64,000 nucleotides of DNA from Dryas octopetala (taxonomy: Eukaryota; Streptophyta; Magnoliopsida; Rosales; Rosaceae). The translations under genes were made by a program, and so were the position numbers. Below the pieces are notes generated by a model that saw only the letters and a list, made by a program, of their open reading frames with translations, did not search any database and was not told the origin of the DNA. Positions 1-10,996 of the stretch are shown here, one piece after another. The first letter of the stretch is position 1. Each line of letters begins with the position of its first letter. The stretch spans positions 31,978,698 through 32,042,697 of the forward strand of contig OY992833.1 in NCBI GenBank assembly GCA_963921425.1. The letters run 5' to 3'.

Positions 1-1128
1 ACAGAAGAGGTTACAAAGAGTGGGAGAAACACTTGAGTGACCATAAAATCGTATTTGTGAACCAGAGCAGAGCCAAGTGGGGGCCCATTTGGTACAGCCA
101 ACCCCAAAATAAAAGGCCCAAATAAAAAAAACTGATTAAACCATGAGGAGAAGAGTCCAGAACATAGGGCCAACAGAAGGATGAGGAAGAGGTAGCCGCC
201 ATGAACAGCTTTGCCTTTGGGCGTAGTTTTGATGACCCAAAACATAGCGGGGCGGGCCACAAACACAACGGTAAGAATGAAGCCAATCAAAGCGACACCG
301 TCTCGAAGGCTATGCCCAGGGTTGGGACCAGTTATCTCCTCTATGGAACGAAAAGTCACTCTGGCAAATAAACCGATACTCAACCACAACATGTCATTAA
401 CAATGCCGGATGAGAGAACTAAGCGGCCGAGCTCCGAGGTTAGGAGTTTGAGTTCGCTGAGGAGGCAAGCGATGTTAATAAAGGAGGTTTGAGAGTATGT
501 TAGTGCTAGAAATGTGAGTGCGACTTTTTGGTCAGCCTTTAGGTCCCAACTTTTGGGAAGGACAGCGATGGTGACTATGCCACAAATTAAAGGCACAACA
601 AAGGAGCTAATACCAGTGTATAAGGCCTTCCTTCCTGTTCGAAACACAATGCTTAAATCCATTTTGACTCCTGCCAGAAACAGAAACATGGCGTACCCAA
701 ATAATGTTATTGTGCCAAGTATGTCCTCACCCACAATTGAGAACATCAACTTTCTGTAAATTGGGATTCTCCCCATAATCGCTGGACCAAGGATTAAACC
801 TGCCTGCACATCGATCATATAAGTATACATAATTAATTAATTAATTGGTAATTGATTGAAACTTAATTACTACATTAATTACCAGCATTTGAGAGACAAA
901 GACCGGGATACCAAAACCCCTGAGAAAGAGATGAAGGATTTGGGTGGTGAAGAAAGATAAAGCCATCTGCTTTTCCAGCACTGGCAATGTAGCATTTGTA
1001 ATCAAAACGCTGTCGTTTTTGAACGGACCACCAAGAGCAGTAGGATCGCTCCACAGACCATTTGAATGAATGTGGGGGGGTAAGTCTATGCAAATAATGG
1101 CCGTATCATTATCTGCCTTCAGCTTCAT
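1..1128 (-). CDS. CHX-type cation/H+ antiporter, 5' part (cut by window edge)
   Basis: Member of the plant CHX family (CPA2 monovalent cation/proton antiporters), which sit in endomembranes or plasma membrane and exchange K+ or Na+ for H+. Exon 1 is 883-1128 and begins with ATG at 1128-1126. A 79-bp intron (804-882, GT-AG) follows, and exon 2 runs from 803 out of the left edge. Exon 1 carries the family hallmark CIDLPPHIHSNGLW, and the join gives ...FVSQML/AGLILGPAIMGR, the usual start of the exchanger domain. About 350 residues are visible with no stop and with many hydrophobic segments (for example MFLFLAGVKMDLS, FVVPLICGIVTIAVLP, FILGLAVPNGPPLGS). The rest of the membrane domain and the C-terminal cytosolic half lie outside the window. 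Family assignment is firm; the paralogue (CHX15-like or another) is not. A LINE lies directly upstream. Confidence 0.93.
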
Positions 1129-1254
1129 TATTAATTAATTCTTGATACTTAATTAATTTCTGATCGAGGAGATGATCAGAGAATTAAGAATTCAAGCTAC
1201 GAATTTAATTTGTAGATATGGAGAGGGAGAATGGGAGATCATCATCCCGTTTCA

Positions 1255-1265
1255 ATTTATATATA
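1255..1265 (-). promoter_or_regulatory. Probable TATA box of the CHX gene
   Basis: On the minus strand the sequence TATATATAAAT lies about 130 bases upstream of the CHX start codon, a plausible core-promoter position. The LINE 3' end and its target-site copy begin only about 20 bases further upstream, so everything beyond this box is now retrotransposon. Confidence 0.5.
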
Positions 1266-1286
1266 AATGAATTGAACGTAGAGAAT

Positions 1287-1303
1287 TCATTGCTGTTGCA
1301 GCT
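1287..1303. repeat. Target-site duplication of the LINE, copy at its 3' side
   Basis: TCATTGCTGTTGCAGCT is identical over 17 bases to 7881-7897. The flanking bases differ (T at 1286, A at 7880), which fixes the length. The poly(A) tract of the element, read as T on the plus strand, starts at 1304. Confidence 0.95.
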
Positions 1304-1544
1304 TTTTTTTTTTTTGGTCAATAGAATTTTCATTCAAAGAGAGCCACAAAGGCAGCCAGAGACAAACAACAAAGAACCAAATAAGCAAAGCTACAGAGAC
1401 AGCAACAAAGAAACAAACAAGTAACGCTACAGGCCTAGGAGTCAACGAACAAAAGAGGGATTGAGTCACCCAACAAGAAAACACGAAGATGACACAGAGA
1501 CCCCCCTCCGGTCCCGCGCCTTCAGATGGGAGACCACCCAAGGT

Positions 1545-4500
1545 TCAGTTAAAACAAGGAGGGCAGGGGAGGCCATCTCTGGAGAGAACACCGACCAGGG
1601 AGGATGGGGGTCGAATGACCCAGTTGTCCGGGCACATCCTCCTTCTAGCAAGAGCGGCAATATGGTCTGCCGCAGAGTTGGAACTCCTAGGGGCCCAAGA
1701 CCAGGAACAAGGGAAGCTAGACAAGCAGTTTTTGATGGCTGTGAGAAGCGGATAAATCCTCCATCTTCCTCTCGGGATTTTGCCATTGATACTTTGGATG
1801 AGCTCTTTGTTGTCAGATTCAAATAAGACTTGGGTGAATCCATTGTTCACCGCCAACTGGGCTGCTTCGAGGGCCGCCGAAGCTTCGACTTCGAGAGCAG
1901 AGTTGGCCATGAAAGAACGCGAGGACCCATCAATAATGTTGCCCAGATGATCCCGAGCTATTACTGCACTTCCTCCCCAGGATGAGATAGGATCCCATGA
2001 GCCATCAAGGTTTATCTTAATAATTCCCGGAGTTGGTGGAGTCCATGAAACAGAGGTGCTGCTATTTTGCTCTTGGGCATCCAAATTAAGAGGAGGGGTC
2101 CTTTTGGAAGAAGCTTCCTGGAATTCCATTGCTGCCCCCTCCGCTGAATTAGCGACCACAACTGGAGATAGAGGGGATCCCTCAAACACATAGGAACATC
2201 TAGCTTTCCAGATACCCCAGCACAGAAAGGAAGCCAGCGAGAGGCCCGAGTCGCGATCGTCATGGGGAAAATCTGCATTGTTAGAAAAAGTAGAGAGCCA
2301 ATTTGCCATAGAAGAGAAAGTCATAAGGTCATACTTGAGAGCCAGCTTACTCACAAACCAGACCCCTCTTGACCAGGGGCAAAGGAATAAGACATGTTCT
2401 ACAGTTTCTGGGTATGTTTCACAAATCGGGCATAATTGGGAATTCATAAGCCTTCTCTTGAAAAGAGAGTAGAACGTGGGTAGAGCATTGTGGAGGCATT
2501 TCCAGAGGAAAATTCTGATCTTGGGGAGGGTCTTAATCTTCCATAGAAGTTTCCAAATAGAATTGTCAACTCGAGCAGAGGGGCCCGGTCTAACAGGGAG
2601 GTAGCGGAAAGAGTTCAACCGAGAAAACTTATACCCCGAGCGAACCGAGTAGACCCCTGAAGGGGTAGCCTCCCAAATGAGTCTATCATCAGCATCTTCA
2701 TCCCCAAGCAGGATAGACTGAATGGCACCAAGGGAGATCTCATTCACCACTCCCTGTAAAGGCCGAAGATCCCAGGATCTTGTTGACCAATCAATAAGGG
2801 AAGAAACATTAGTTGGAGCATGAGGAGGGATAGAAACTGAGCACGATAAAGGACCCCCTGGGAACCAACGATCTTCCCAAATGTTTATTTGTGATCCATT
2901 TCCCACTTGCCACAGAGCACCTTCAAGCAATAAATCTCTACCCACCAACATACTGCTCCAGGCCCAGGAGGCTCTAGCTCCTTTCGTTGCTTTAATAAAG
3001 TCACCATGAGGGAAATAAAGTCCCTTTAACACCTGGGCCCACAACGCATTGGGCTGTTGGATGAGCCTCCATGACTGTTTGGCAAGCAGAGCCTTGTTGA
3101 AGTCCAGCAAATTACGAAACCCAAGCCCCCCATGGTCTTTAGCCAGGCACAAAAAGTCCCAAGATTTCCAATGAATCTTGAATTCATCTTCCTGTTGCCC
3201 CCACCAGAAATTGGAGATACAGGAGTCAATCTCATCGCACAACCCTTTGGGGAATAAGAAACAATGCATAGGATAATTGGGGATTGCATAGGCTATTGAT
3301 TTGATCAAAACCTCTCTGCCTGCTTGGGATAGCACCTTTTGTTTCCACCCATGGATACGGGCCAGGATCTTTTCTCTGACAAAAGCCAGGGCAAGTTTTT
3401 TGGAGCGACCCCAAATTGTTGGAAGCCCAAGGTATAGGCCTGGGTTCTCTGTATGCCCCACGTTCAGAAGAGAGCATAGGACATTCCTTAAAAACGAAGG
3501 TGTGTTTGGGGAAAAGAATAAGTTGGACTTCTGAAAATTGACTTGTTGCCCCGAGGCTTTGCAATATAGATCAAGAATTTCTTTTAATCTCACACAATTT
3601 GGGACCGAAGCCTTTAGGAAGAAGAGGGAGTCATCCGCAAAGAAGAGGTGGGATAGAGTTGGACCAAATCGGCTGAGATTAATCCCAAGAAGACGATTTG
3701 CAGCAATTTCATTGGAGATATAGCAAGATAGGACTTCCGAGACCAAGAGGAATAAATAAGGAGATAAAGGGTCCCCTTGACGGAGGCCTCTGCTCGGGTC
3801 GAAGGAGGAGCCAACTTTCCCATTGAAAATGACTGAGAAAGAAACAGTCCTTACGCATTCCATGATCAAATTTACCCATCTGCAATCAAACCCCATGCGG
3901 AGCATTACAAGCTCAAGGAAATCCCATTCCACCCGGTCGTACGCCTTATTCATGTCAAGTTTGAGGCCTAGTTCAAAATTCCCCCCACACTTCTTGAGTT
4001 TCAGGTGGTGAAACACCTCATGAGCAATCAAAATGTTGTCTTGGATTTGCCTCCCAAGCACAAAAGCACATTGGTGAGGGGATATGATTTCTGGTAAAAG
4101 GCATTTGAGTCTATTGGCTAAAACTTTGGCCAAGATTTTGTAAGAAAAGTTGCATAGACTTATGGGCCGAAATTGAGACACACTTTCGGGGTTAGGGACC
4201 TTTGGAATGAGGACAATGTTTGTTTGGTTTAACTGAGAAATAATAGGGCCCCCATTGAAGAAATCGATCGTTGCCCCCGTAACAATTTCCTTGATGATAG
4301 GCCAAGATTGTTGGTAGAACACGCCTTGGAACCCATCTGGACCAGCGGACTTGAAAGGACCCATTTGGGTTACTGCATCATGAATTTCATCTGGATTGAG
4401 GGGCTTTAGGAGATCGGCATTCATCTGAGCATTGACCACTGGTTGAATACAATGAAGAGCAGGGTCCATATCTCTAGAACCGCTGGATGTAAAAATTGAT

Positions 4501-5687
4501 TTAAAGTGCCCTTCAAACTCGTTCCTTATAGAGTTTTCTCGATCAAGCCAGCAACCCGAAGCAGCCTTAATCTTCAAAACTTTGTTCCTTTGTCTATGTT
4601 GGAGCGTAGTGAGGTGAAAGAACTTGGAGTTTGAGTCACCCTCTTGGAGCCAGGTAACACGGGAACGTTGTTTCCAAAAAGCCTCTTCCCTGCCCCATAA
4701 CGTTGAGATTTCCTTTTGGAGGAAGGAGCAACGATCGTTCATCAAAGGATTATCTTGAATTTCCTGTAGTTCAGACAGGTGGCAATCAATCAACAATTTT
4801 GAGTTCCCAAACTTCAGTTTACTCCAAGGAACAAGCTCTTTTTTGCAAGACTTCAGCTTTTGAACCCACTGCCAAGCTATGGACCCCGAAAAATTTTTTG
4901 CCCATCCCTTCTCTATTACACGACAGCACTCCTCGTCCTTCAACCAGAAGGATTCAAAGCGAAAAGGACGAGGTCCTTTCTTCACCTGGGGCTCGGTATG
5001 AAAGATTAGGGGGGCGTGATCGGACCCAATAATTGGGCCATGCAAAACAGAGGATTCAGGCCAAGCCTCAACCCACGCCATATTGACCAGTACCCTGTCG
5101 AGGCGGCAGCAAATCAATCCCCACTCGGGCCAAAAGCGCTTCCAGGTGAATTTCGGGCCCTTAAAACCAATATCTATAAGCTCATTATTGGAGATGAAGT
5201 CACGTAGGAACCTCCTCTTACCGAAATTCCACTGTCGCCCCCCAACTTTTTCCTAGGGACTAATGGTTTCATTCATATCTCCAATGCAGCACCATGGCCC
5301 ATTAAAGGAGGATCCCATCAAGTTCAAGGAGTCCCAGAACTGAAGTTTTTCAGCGTCACGACAAGGTCCATATATCCACGATACTCGGGCTGCTTCCCCG
5401 CCGAGGGGGATAATAATAGAGTCAATCAAGTGTTTCTCTGATGAAAGAATTTCCACAGTGAGAGAAGACTTCCACCAGAGGGCTAAGCCACCACCTCTAC
5501 CGCTCGTGTCAACATACCAACTTTTATCAAACTTACAACTCCTACGAAGCTTTTCCAATCTACTCCCTTTTGTCCAAGTTTCAGACAGAAAGAGAATAGA
5601 GGGGTGATATTTCCGGATGAGATTCCGGAGAGCTTGAACTGTCGAGTCTTGCCCCAACCCTCGGCAGTTCCAAGCGATGGCGATCAT
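1545..5687 (-). pseudogene. LINE ORF2: endonuclease-reverse transcriptase-RNase H, one nonsense codon
   Basis: This is the polyprotein that nicks the target and copies the element RNA. The frame runs from ATG 5687-5685 to 1545, 1381 codons, open except for one TAG at 5255-5253 (codon 145). Residues 1-144 are the start of an exonuclease-endonuclease-phosphatase domain (MIAIAWNCRGLGQ; LFLSETW; GDMNE). The stop therefore falls inside the endonuclease, and the reverse transcriptase follows in the same frame: the FRPISLCN region, AYDRVEW near residue 580, and catalytic FADD near 680. A zf-RVT zinc-binding region (CPICETYPETVEHVLFLCPW) lies near 1085, and a C-terminal RNase H-like domain (INLDGSWD ... 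FESDNKELI) near 1225-1370. Its ATG overlaps the ORF1 stop (ATGA). The stop could be a sequencing error, a real disabling mutation or a leaky codon. Confidence 0.93.
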
Positions 5688-7720
5688 GACGACCCCGTGG
5701 CTGATTTTGGCCAGCCACCACAGCCCTTTCCATCATCGGTGTTGAATGTGTTTCGGTTGTCATGAGGTGAGGACACATTCACTTGCTTCTTTGCGAGGGT
5801 GTTGTCCAGCTTTATTGGGACCTCCACCAACTCGTCAGCTTCACCCTGAGAGGGAGTCCAAAAAACTCCAGAATTCTTCCTACCACCACTGCTTCGGCCT
5901 CGGCCTCGGCCTCGACCTCGACCACGTCCACGGGGTTGGGGGGGAAGACCAAGATTCTTTTGTGTTGGGGGTTTGGAGTCGGTGAGGGGGGTGAAGTCGG
6001 TCTTTGCCTGGTTTCGAGAAAAACAAAAACTGCGAGGAGGGGGAGGGGGTTGTGGGGTAGTGGCGGGAAAAGAGGGGGGGGGTTCATTTTTGGCTTTTTT
6101 TGTGTTGGAGGCAAAAGGTGTGGAGGCATCTTGTAGAGGGGTCTGGCGTTTTCTGTTGACAGCACTACTAGTTGGAAAAGGGATCTCCACCCCAGTGGGA
6201 GAGGAGCTTGGACTCGAAATTTTTGTGAGTGTAAGGGTAGAGGAGGTGTGATTGGGCTCTGTGGCAGGTGACTCCAACAGCAGAGGGCCATTAAACAGGG
6301 GAGAGACCGCTGCAAAGTCCTCTAACACAGAGGGGGTGACGATTAAGGGGGAGGGGAAGGGAGTAGGAAAAATGGAACTTAATGGGATGTAGTCAAAGGG
6401 TGGAGGCAGATTATCAGAGTAGTTCAAGGTAAAGAAAGGAGGAGGGTTGGTTTTCTCAGGGGGGTTTGAGGCTACCGAAGGTTTTTGTTTAGGTACGTGG
6501 GTAGAGTTGGCCGTCCAGGGGGTAGAGTTGGCCGTCACTTGGAAGGAGTTTGTGGGGGTTAAGGTTTGTGTCACGTGCCCCGAGGAGTTGTCAGCCGTTG
6601 ACTTAGCAAAATGGATTGAGGAGTTGTCCCACTCGATCACTTCATGGGACCTAGGGATTTGATGAGAGGAGGTGGCGACAGGAAGGGTATAGCTAGGTCC
6701 AGCTTGATGACTTTTTGAAAAAGATTGAAATTTGAAATGTGTAGCAGAGAGGTTTGTAACCCCTTGGGATGATAATACTTGGCAGTGCACGCCACTACCT
6801 TCCAAATTTGCGCTGCACAGACTGCTGCGGCTCTGCTCCACAGTGCAGTCTGTCACACCAACGTTGTTTGACTGCATGTGACCCAAAGGAGCCGTTGTGC
6901 TCGGCCCGGCGATGCTGAGTGGCTCCATTATGTCGCCTGGGCGACGCCGGTTTGGTGGTTCACGCCTTTTGGGTTGTTGTGCAGACCCATACCCCCGTCG
7001 TGGCCGGCGGCGAACTGCTGGAACTGAGAGCCACTCACCATAAGCAACTCCTTGGGGGAGAGGGGTTGGTTCGAATGAGCAGCCTGAGCTATGGCCCAGC
7101 CTCCCACATCTAAAGCAAAACTTTGCTAGATTCTCGTAATTAAACTCCACCCAAGAAGCACAACCAATTTCACTCCTTGGTAAACTGAAGCCCGGAGGTA
7201 AGGGTAGTCTGCTGTCCATGAGGATCTGTGCACGGACAAAACTGCAAGCTCCATCTTCACTCAGGAGAGGGTCCTCAACACTTAGGACTTTCCCGACATG
7301 GTTTGCTATCAACCTGATATTACCCACGGATTGTTTATTCGGGGGGATTCCCCGCATTTGTACCCAGAAGCTAATGAGGTGGGTGGGGATTTCCTCCAGT
7401 GCCAGAGTGGAGGGCCATGGTTGCACATGGAAGTTGAACCCCATCACCTTCCAGGGAGACCCGTTGAGAAGTTTTTGGGTGGTTGTTTCGTCTTCCGCAG
7501 TGACAGTGAAGACGGGATCGTCTTTGTCGTCCCTGGTGGCTAGGCGGAACTGACCGCATGAGGAGAGGGCGTTCCGTATCAGCCCTTTTGCCACTCCTTT
7601 GTTTGGCATCCGAGATGCAAAGAGGGTACCAACCAGTCGAAACCCACAAGTTATATCATCAAGATCCAGAGATTCGTTCAGCTGGATTACTAGTTGCTGG
7701 GCACTTCTATCTTCTTCCAT
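5684..7720 (-). CDS. LINE ORF1: DUF4283/zinc-knuckle Gag-like protein, 678 aa
   Basis: This is the RNA-binding protein of the element, expected to coat the LINE RNA. Residues about 1-190 match the DUF4283 type found in plant LINEs and Gag-like genes (for example FRLVGTLFASRMPNKGVAKG and LISFWVQMRGIPP). A zinc knuckle follows at about 202-214 (CFRCGRLGHSSGC, spacing C-x2-C-x4-H-x3-C). The rest is low-complexity Ser/Pro/Thr-rich sequence. Near the C terminus is a GR-repeat stretch (GRGRGRGRGRGR, plus strand about 5895-5935), a common RNA-binding feature. The reading frame is intact. It ends TGA at 5686-5684, overlapping the ORF2 start. Confidence 0.92.
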   Translation of the reverse strand: MEEDRSAQQLVIQLNESLDLDDITCGFRLVGTLFASRMPNKGVAKGLIRNALSSCGQFRLATRDDKDDPVFTVTAEDETTTQKLLNGSPWKVMGFNFHVQPWPSTLALEEIPTHLISFWVQMRGIPPNKQSVGNIRLIANHVGKVLSVEDPLLSEDGACSFVRAQILMDSRLPLPPGFSLPRSEIGCASWVEFNYENLAKFCFRCGRLGHSSGCSFEPTPLPQGVAYGEWLSVPAVRRRPRRGYGSAQQPKRREPPNRRRPGDIMEPLSIAGPSTTAPLGHMQSNNVGVTDCTVEQSRSSLCSANLEGSGVHCQVLSSQGVTNLSATHFKFQSFSKSHQAGPSYTLPVATSSHQIPRSHEVIEWDNSSIHFAKSTADNSSGHVTQTLTPTNSFQVTANSTPWTANSTHVPKQKPSVASNPPEKTNPPPFFTLNYSDNLPPPFDYIPLSSIFPTPFPSPLIVTPSVLEDFAAVSPLFNGPLLLESPATEPNHTSSTLTLTKISSPSSSPTGVEIPFPTSSAVNRKRQTPLQDASTPFASNTKKAKNEPPPSFPATTPQPPPPPRSFCFSRNQAKTDFTPLTDSKPPTQKNLGLPPQPRGRGRGRGRGRGRSSGGRKNSGVFWTPSQGEADELVEVPIKLDNTLAKKQVNVSSPHDNRNTFNTDDGKGCGGWPKSATGSS

Positions 7721-7880
7721 TAGGACTTTGAGATTTCTGAGGTGAGAGGGTGAGAGAGATCAGGAAGACTGAGACTAGCTCAGGGGTGGATAACCACAGG
7801 ACAGTAAGCTCTCACAGGGAGAGAGAACGCTGAGACATAGCTCAGGAACGAATCTATTTCCTTCTAATACAATAAAAGTA

Positions 7881-7897
7881 TCATTGCTGTTGCAGCT
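7881..7897. repeat. Target-site duplication of the LINE, copy at its 5' side
   Basis: Seventeen bases identical to 1287-1303. Beyond it the original CHX upstream DNA resumes. Confidence 0.95.
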
Positions 7898-9498
7898 AGC
7901 GTTAAGTAGTTATTGGTTTTCCAAATTTCACAAAAGTTCATGACTTTGATCTAATTAAGTTAGTATTAACATCCACCCCACAATTAAACCAAATAACCAC
8001 ATCCATTATGCATCATGAACTAAACCTCACCAACGACAACATCACAGTCAGTTGCAAAATGTACGTCCAACGCACTACTCATCAAATCAATAATTTATAA
8101 TAATTAATAAATACTTATATTAATTAATTACTAATTTAAACAGTTCAGTTTTCAGTATTTATATCAAATTAAGGGTTGAGTTGGCAGCGTTTGTTTTAGT
8201 TAATTTGTTATGTACGTAGATGCTTCTGATTATGGTTATGGGTGAAGTAATGGAAAACAAAGTAATTCATAAGTTTATTTGAATTTTTCTTTTCTTTCAG
8301 TAGTACGTCCTATCCTAATTCACTAAATTTTATTGCAAAAACTAGTCTGAAACTGCACCTGCAATATACGTGTTTTTAGGAATAAATTAAAGTTGATCAC
8401 GTACCCCTAGTACTATCATTTCTAAAACCTACGGAATATGAAAGATTTAAATTCCAAAGATTTCAAAAAATGTTTGTTGATTTTAGATATCAAATCACAA
8501 TAAGTTTGCATTTTAAATATCAAAACTTTATGTTATTTTAGTTTAGGTACCAAGCGGAAGATAAGTCATTCATTTGAGGCCAAAAAACTTTGTCCACTAT
8601 TTGACCGCTAACTAGTTTGAGGCGTTCTAACATTCAACCTCTAATTTTTTACCCAACTATAACTGCATGAGAAAACTGAAATCTACCTCTACCTCTATCA
8701 TTTATAATAAGATGGTAAGAAAAAATTGGAGGTGAAAGTGAAGGTGAAGGAAATTACACTAACTAGATAATAATTAACCAAACTAGCCCACTACTCCACG
8801 ACTTACTCCAACATTAAATAGAGTCTTTATTAATTATAGTAGAAGACATATCTCAACAACTAACAACACTAAAATTAACTAAGAAAATTAAAAAATAAAT
8901 AACACCAACAGAAAATATATTCAAATTAATTGGTTTTTAACCCATTTCACGATATCATTGAATTTTAATGAAATTTGTAGATTTTACGTTTTTATTTTGA
9001 TGACAATATGATGTGTAGATGGTTAAATTTTTTTTGCGTGATATCATTGATATGTAAGTTTTTTATTAAATAAAATGATTTTTATTTAATTAATTTATAA
9101 AGGAATGGTCTTTTCAGAAGTTGAAACACTATAGTGCACAAATTATATTTTTTGGTGAGGTGCACAATTATTTTATACCTTTTGGTTTTTTCATATCTTT
9201 TAAGGATGAACGATGCTACCCATATTTTTTTAAAATCATAATTTTGTTTTGAATATTATTTAACGTATTTAATACATTTGAGTTTTAAGTTTTGACGCGC
9301 TCTTATCCCAAACTTCAAATCTAGTTCCATCAGTACGTACGTAACATGGTTTTTCAAAGGTAAATTCTTAAATAAATATTTGTCATTTCACATGAAAAGT
9401 CTATGTTGTGAAGCTACAAATTAATATAATATGAAAACAAAACATCTTATATTTGATATCTTATAAACAATACAAAAGCATGAAAGATGGATTAAGCC
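7898..9498. other. AT-rich intergenic DNA; right part belongs to the peptide-gene repeat unit
   Basis: No credible coding sequence is seen. About 9120-9480 resembles 10480-10900: both hold a 'gtgcacaattattttg/ta' stretch, a 'ccttttggttttttcatatc' stretch and an 'aattttgttttgaa' stretch in the same order. This shows that the duplicated unit of the small-peptide cluster includes several hundred bases of upstream DNA. Confidence 0.6.
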
Positions 9499-9505
9499 TA
9501 TAAAT
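9499..9505 (+). promoter_or_regulatory. TATA box of peptide gene copy 1
   Basis: CCTATAAAT-type box 86 bases before the chosen ATG. Equivalent boxes in similar sequence lie at 10919, 14447 and 15861, upstream of the other copies. The ATG at 9507 overlaps this box, so it is unlikely to be transcribed; this decides the downstream start. Confidence 0.7.
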
Positions 9506-9584
9506 TATGGTTTTGCATTCAACCCTAAAGTGCAAAAATTATACAAAACAAAAAAAAAATTCAAAAGAGAGAGCAAAGTTACAT

Positions 9585-9923
9585 ATGAATGTGTATGAAA
9601 TTAGTATGAGTAATAGACAAGTACTAATGACAATGATGTTGGGATTGGTAATGCAGCTCATGCTGATCTCAACTATAGTGCAAGGAGAAGGGGATTCTCC
9701 TTCACCTTCACCTTCACCTCCAATTTCTTCTTACCATCTTTCTTCAGCCAATGATTGTTTTGGACTTAAAGTTAATAAAACTCTCCTCAAAATGCTCTAC
9801 AAATATTATAAATGTGCGGCAGTGAAGCTCGCACTTTGCAAGCACCAGTTAACAGATCCCCGTTCATTAACTAATTGTATTTATACTGCTCTTGATATCT
9901 GCATTGAGGAACAATATCGTTGA
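9585..9923 (+). CDS. Small secreted cysteine-rich peptide, copy 1 (112 aa)
   Basis: Family not recognised. The start at 9585 is chosen because it follows the TATA box by 86 bases and corresponds to the start used in copies 2 and 3. Residues about 1-35 form a signal peptide with a Met/Leu-rich core (VLMTMMLGLVMQLMLIS) and a cleavage-like end near VQG-E. A Ser-Pro repeat follows (DSPSPSPSPP), with one extra Cys in NDCFGL. Near the C terminus is a four-cysteine core, YYKCAAVKLALC...NC...DIC, spaced C-x7-C-x12-C-x7-C, ending EEQYR. The gene has a single exon. It is the first of four tandem relatives (also 10995, 14544 and 15917). Secretion is inferred from the N terminus. A defence or signalling role is possible but not shown by the sequence. 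Confidence 0.8.
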   Translation: MNVYEISMSNRQVLMTMMLGLVMQLMLISTIVQGEGDSPSPSPSPPISSYHLSSANDCFGLKVNKTLLKMLYKYYKCAAVKLALCKHQLTDPRSLTNCIYTALDICIEEQYR

Positions 9924-10918
9924 AGCCATGTACCACTCTAATCTCGACCCCGGGCATGAATTTGAAATATGGTACAGAAATTCTAACCCCTCTCTCTGAC
10001 CTTGAAATATATATTGTCCACTGATTTGAAGAGAAGTTAGATAAAAAAAGAAAAAAATAAATAATAAATATATATATTTAATACTCTAGCTATATATGTT
10101 ACATAGACTGATAGACAGCTAATTAATGTCCATCGATAACTAATTTATCAACAAAAAATTAAAGGATAGACAGTACTTGCCAGATGCGGAAATCCTGTAC
10201 TGGATGCGTAAAATCTAACGACTGATTATTATGCTGATTTTCTAGCTTCTATATCAAGGTAATTTAGTGCGTTAATATATTTTTGAATGGGCATGGGTAT
10301 TAATTAGGAGGAAAAATAAAGTTTTTTTTTCTTTTTTTTTAGAAACGAGGAAAAATAAAGTTTAGATAAAGTTTAGAGCTCAAAATATAAATATATAAAT
10401 AAAAAAGTATACTCGAAGTTAAGAGGTGGCAAGTTTTAAATCTATAAAGCAAAATGCTATGTACAACATGATGGTCTTTCAAATTTCAAAACAATATATA
10501 TGGTACACAATTATTTTGTGCCTTTTGGTTTTTTCATATCTTATGAATGATGCTAGTGGTAAAAAAAAAAAATCCTACGAATGATTCTATATATTTTATC
10601 ATAATTTTGTTTTGAACATTAATTACATATTTATACATTTGAATTCTATGTTTTGGCTCTTCCAAACTTCAAATTCTAATTCCACGCGCCCTTTATAGGT
10701 ATCATAGTTTGTCAAAGGTGATCATTATTAATTTTTAAGTAAGCTATTTTTTATTATTTTACATGCATGTGAAATCTCTGTTCAAAATAATATGTAAAAT
10801 TTTGAATGTTCTTGATATGGATAAAATTTTAATTTAATAAATAGAAAAACAAAATATCTTATAGTCGACATTCTTAAATTACAAAAAAATCGATGAAAGG
10901 TGGGTTAAGAGATAAGAC
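9924..10918. other. Spacer between peptide copies 1 and 2
   Basis: AT-rich DNA without a gene. The first 60 bases hold 'tttgaaatatggtacaga', which recurs after copy 4 at about 16208, so the duplicated unit includes 3' flank. From about 10480 the upstream block of copy 2 begins. Confidence 0.5.
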
Positions 10919-10925
10919 TATAAAA
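10919..10925 (+). promoter_or_regulatory. TATA box of peptide copy 2 (pseudogene)
   Basis: TATAAAA in 'gactataaaatatggtttt', aligned with the copy 1 box. It lies 76 bases before the former ATG. Confidence 0.6.
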
Positions 10926-10959
10926 TATGGTTTTACATACTCCAAGGTACGGTTACAAA

Positions 10960-10961
<2 letters not shown>

Positions 10962-10993
<32 letters not shown>
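10962..10993 (+). repeat. (GA)n microsatellite in the leader of peptide copy 2
   Basis: About sixteen GA units end just before the former ATG at 10995. Copy 1 has only a few units at the same place, and copy 3 has a similar expansion at 14512-14538. Confidence 0.9.

Positions 10994-10994
<1 letters not shown>

Positions 10995-10996
<2 letters not shown>

Larger units (their letters stand above)
1304..7880 (-). mobile_element. Full-length plant LINE (non-LTR retrotransposon), about 6.6 kb
   Basis: The element is bounded by a perfect 17-bp target-site duplication and ends in a short poly(A) tract (T run 1304-1315 on the plus strand). It has the plant L1-like layout: a 5' leader of about 160 bases (7721-7880), ORF1 with a nucleic-acid-binding Gag-like protein, ORF2 with endonuclease, reverse transcriptase, zinc-binding and RNase H-like regions, and a 3' leader of about 230 bases (1316-1544). 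It transcribes in the same direction as the CHX gene downstream. ORF1 is open and ORF2 has one in-frame stop. The identical target-site copies and near-intact frames argue for a recent insertion. Confidence 0.96.

Noticed and set aside
5746..7649. Many open frames antisense to LINE ORF1
   Set aside because: They are shadows of a Ser/Pro/Gly-rich frame with biased composition. No domain or start context supports them.
9507..9584. N-terminal extension of peptide copy 1 from the ATG at 9507
   Set aside because: The ATG overlaps the TATA box shared with the other copies, so it should not be in the mRNA. The start at 9585 matches the relatives.
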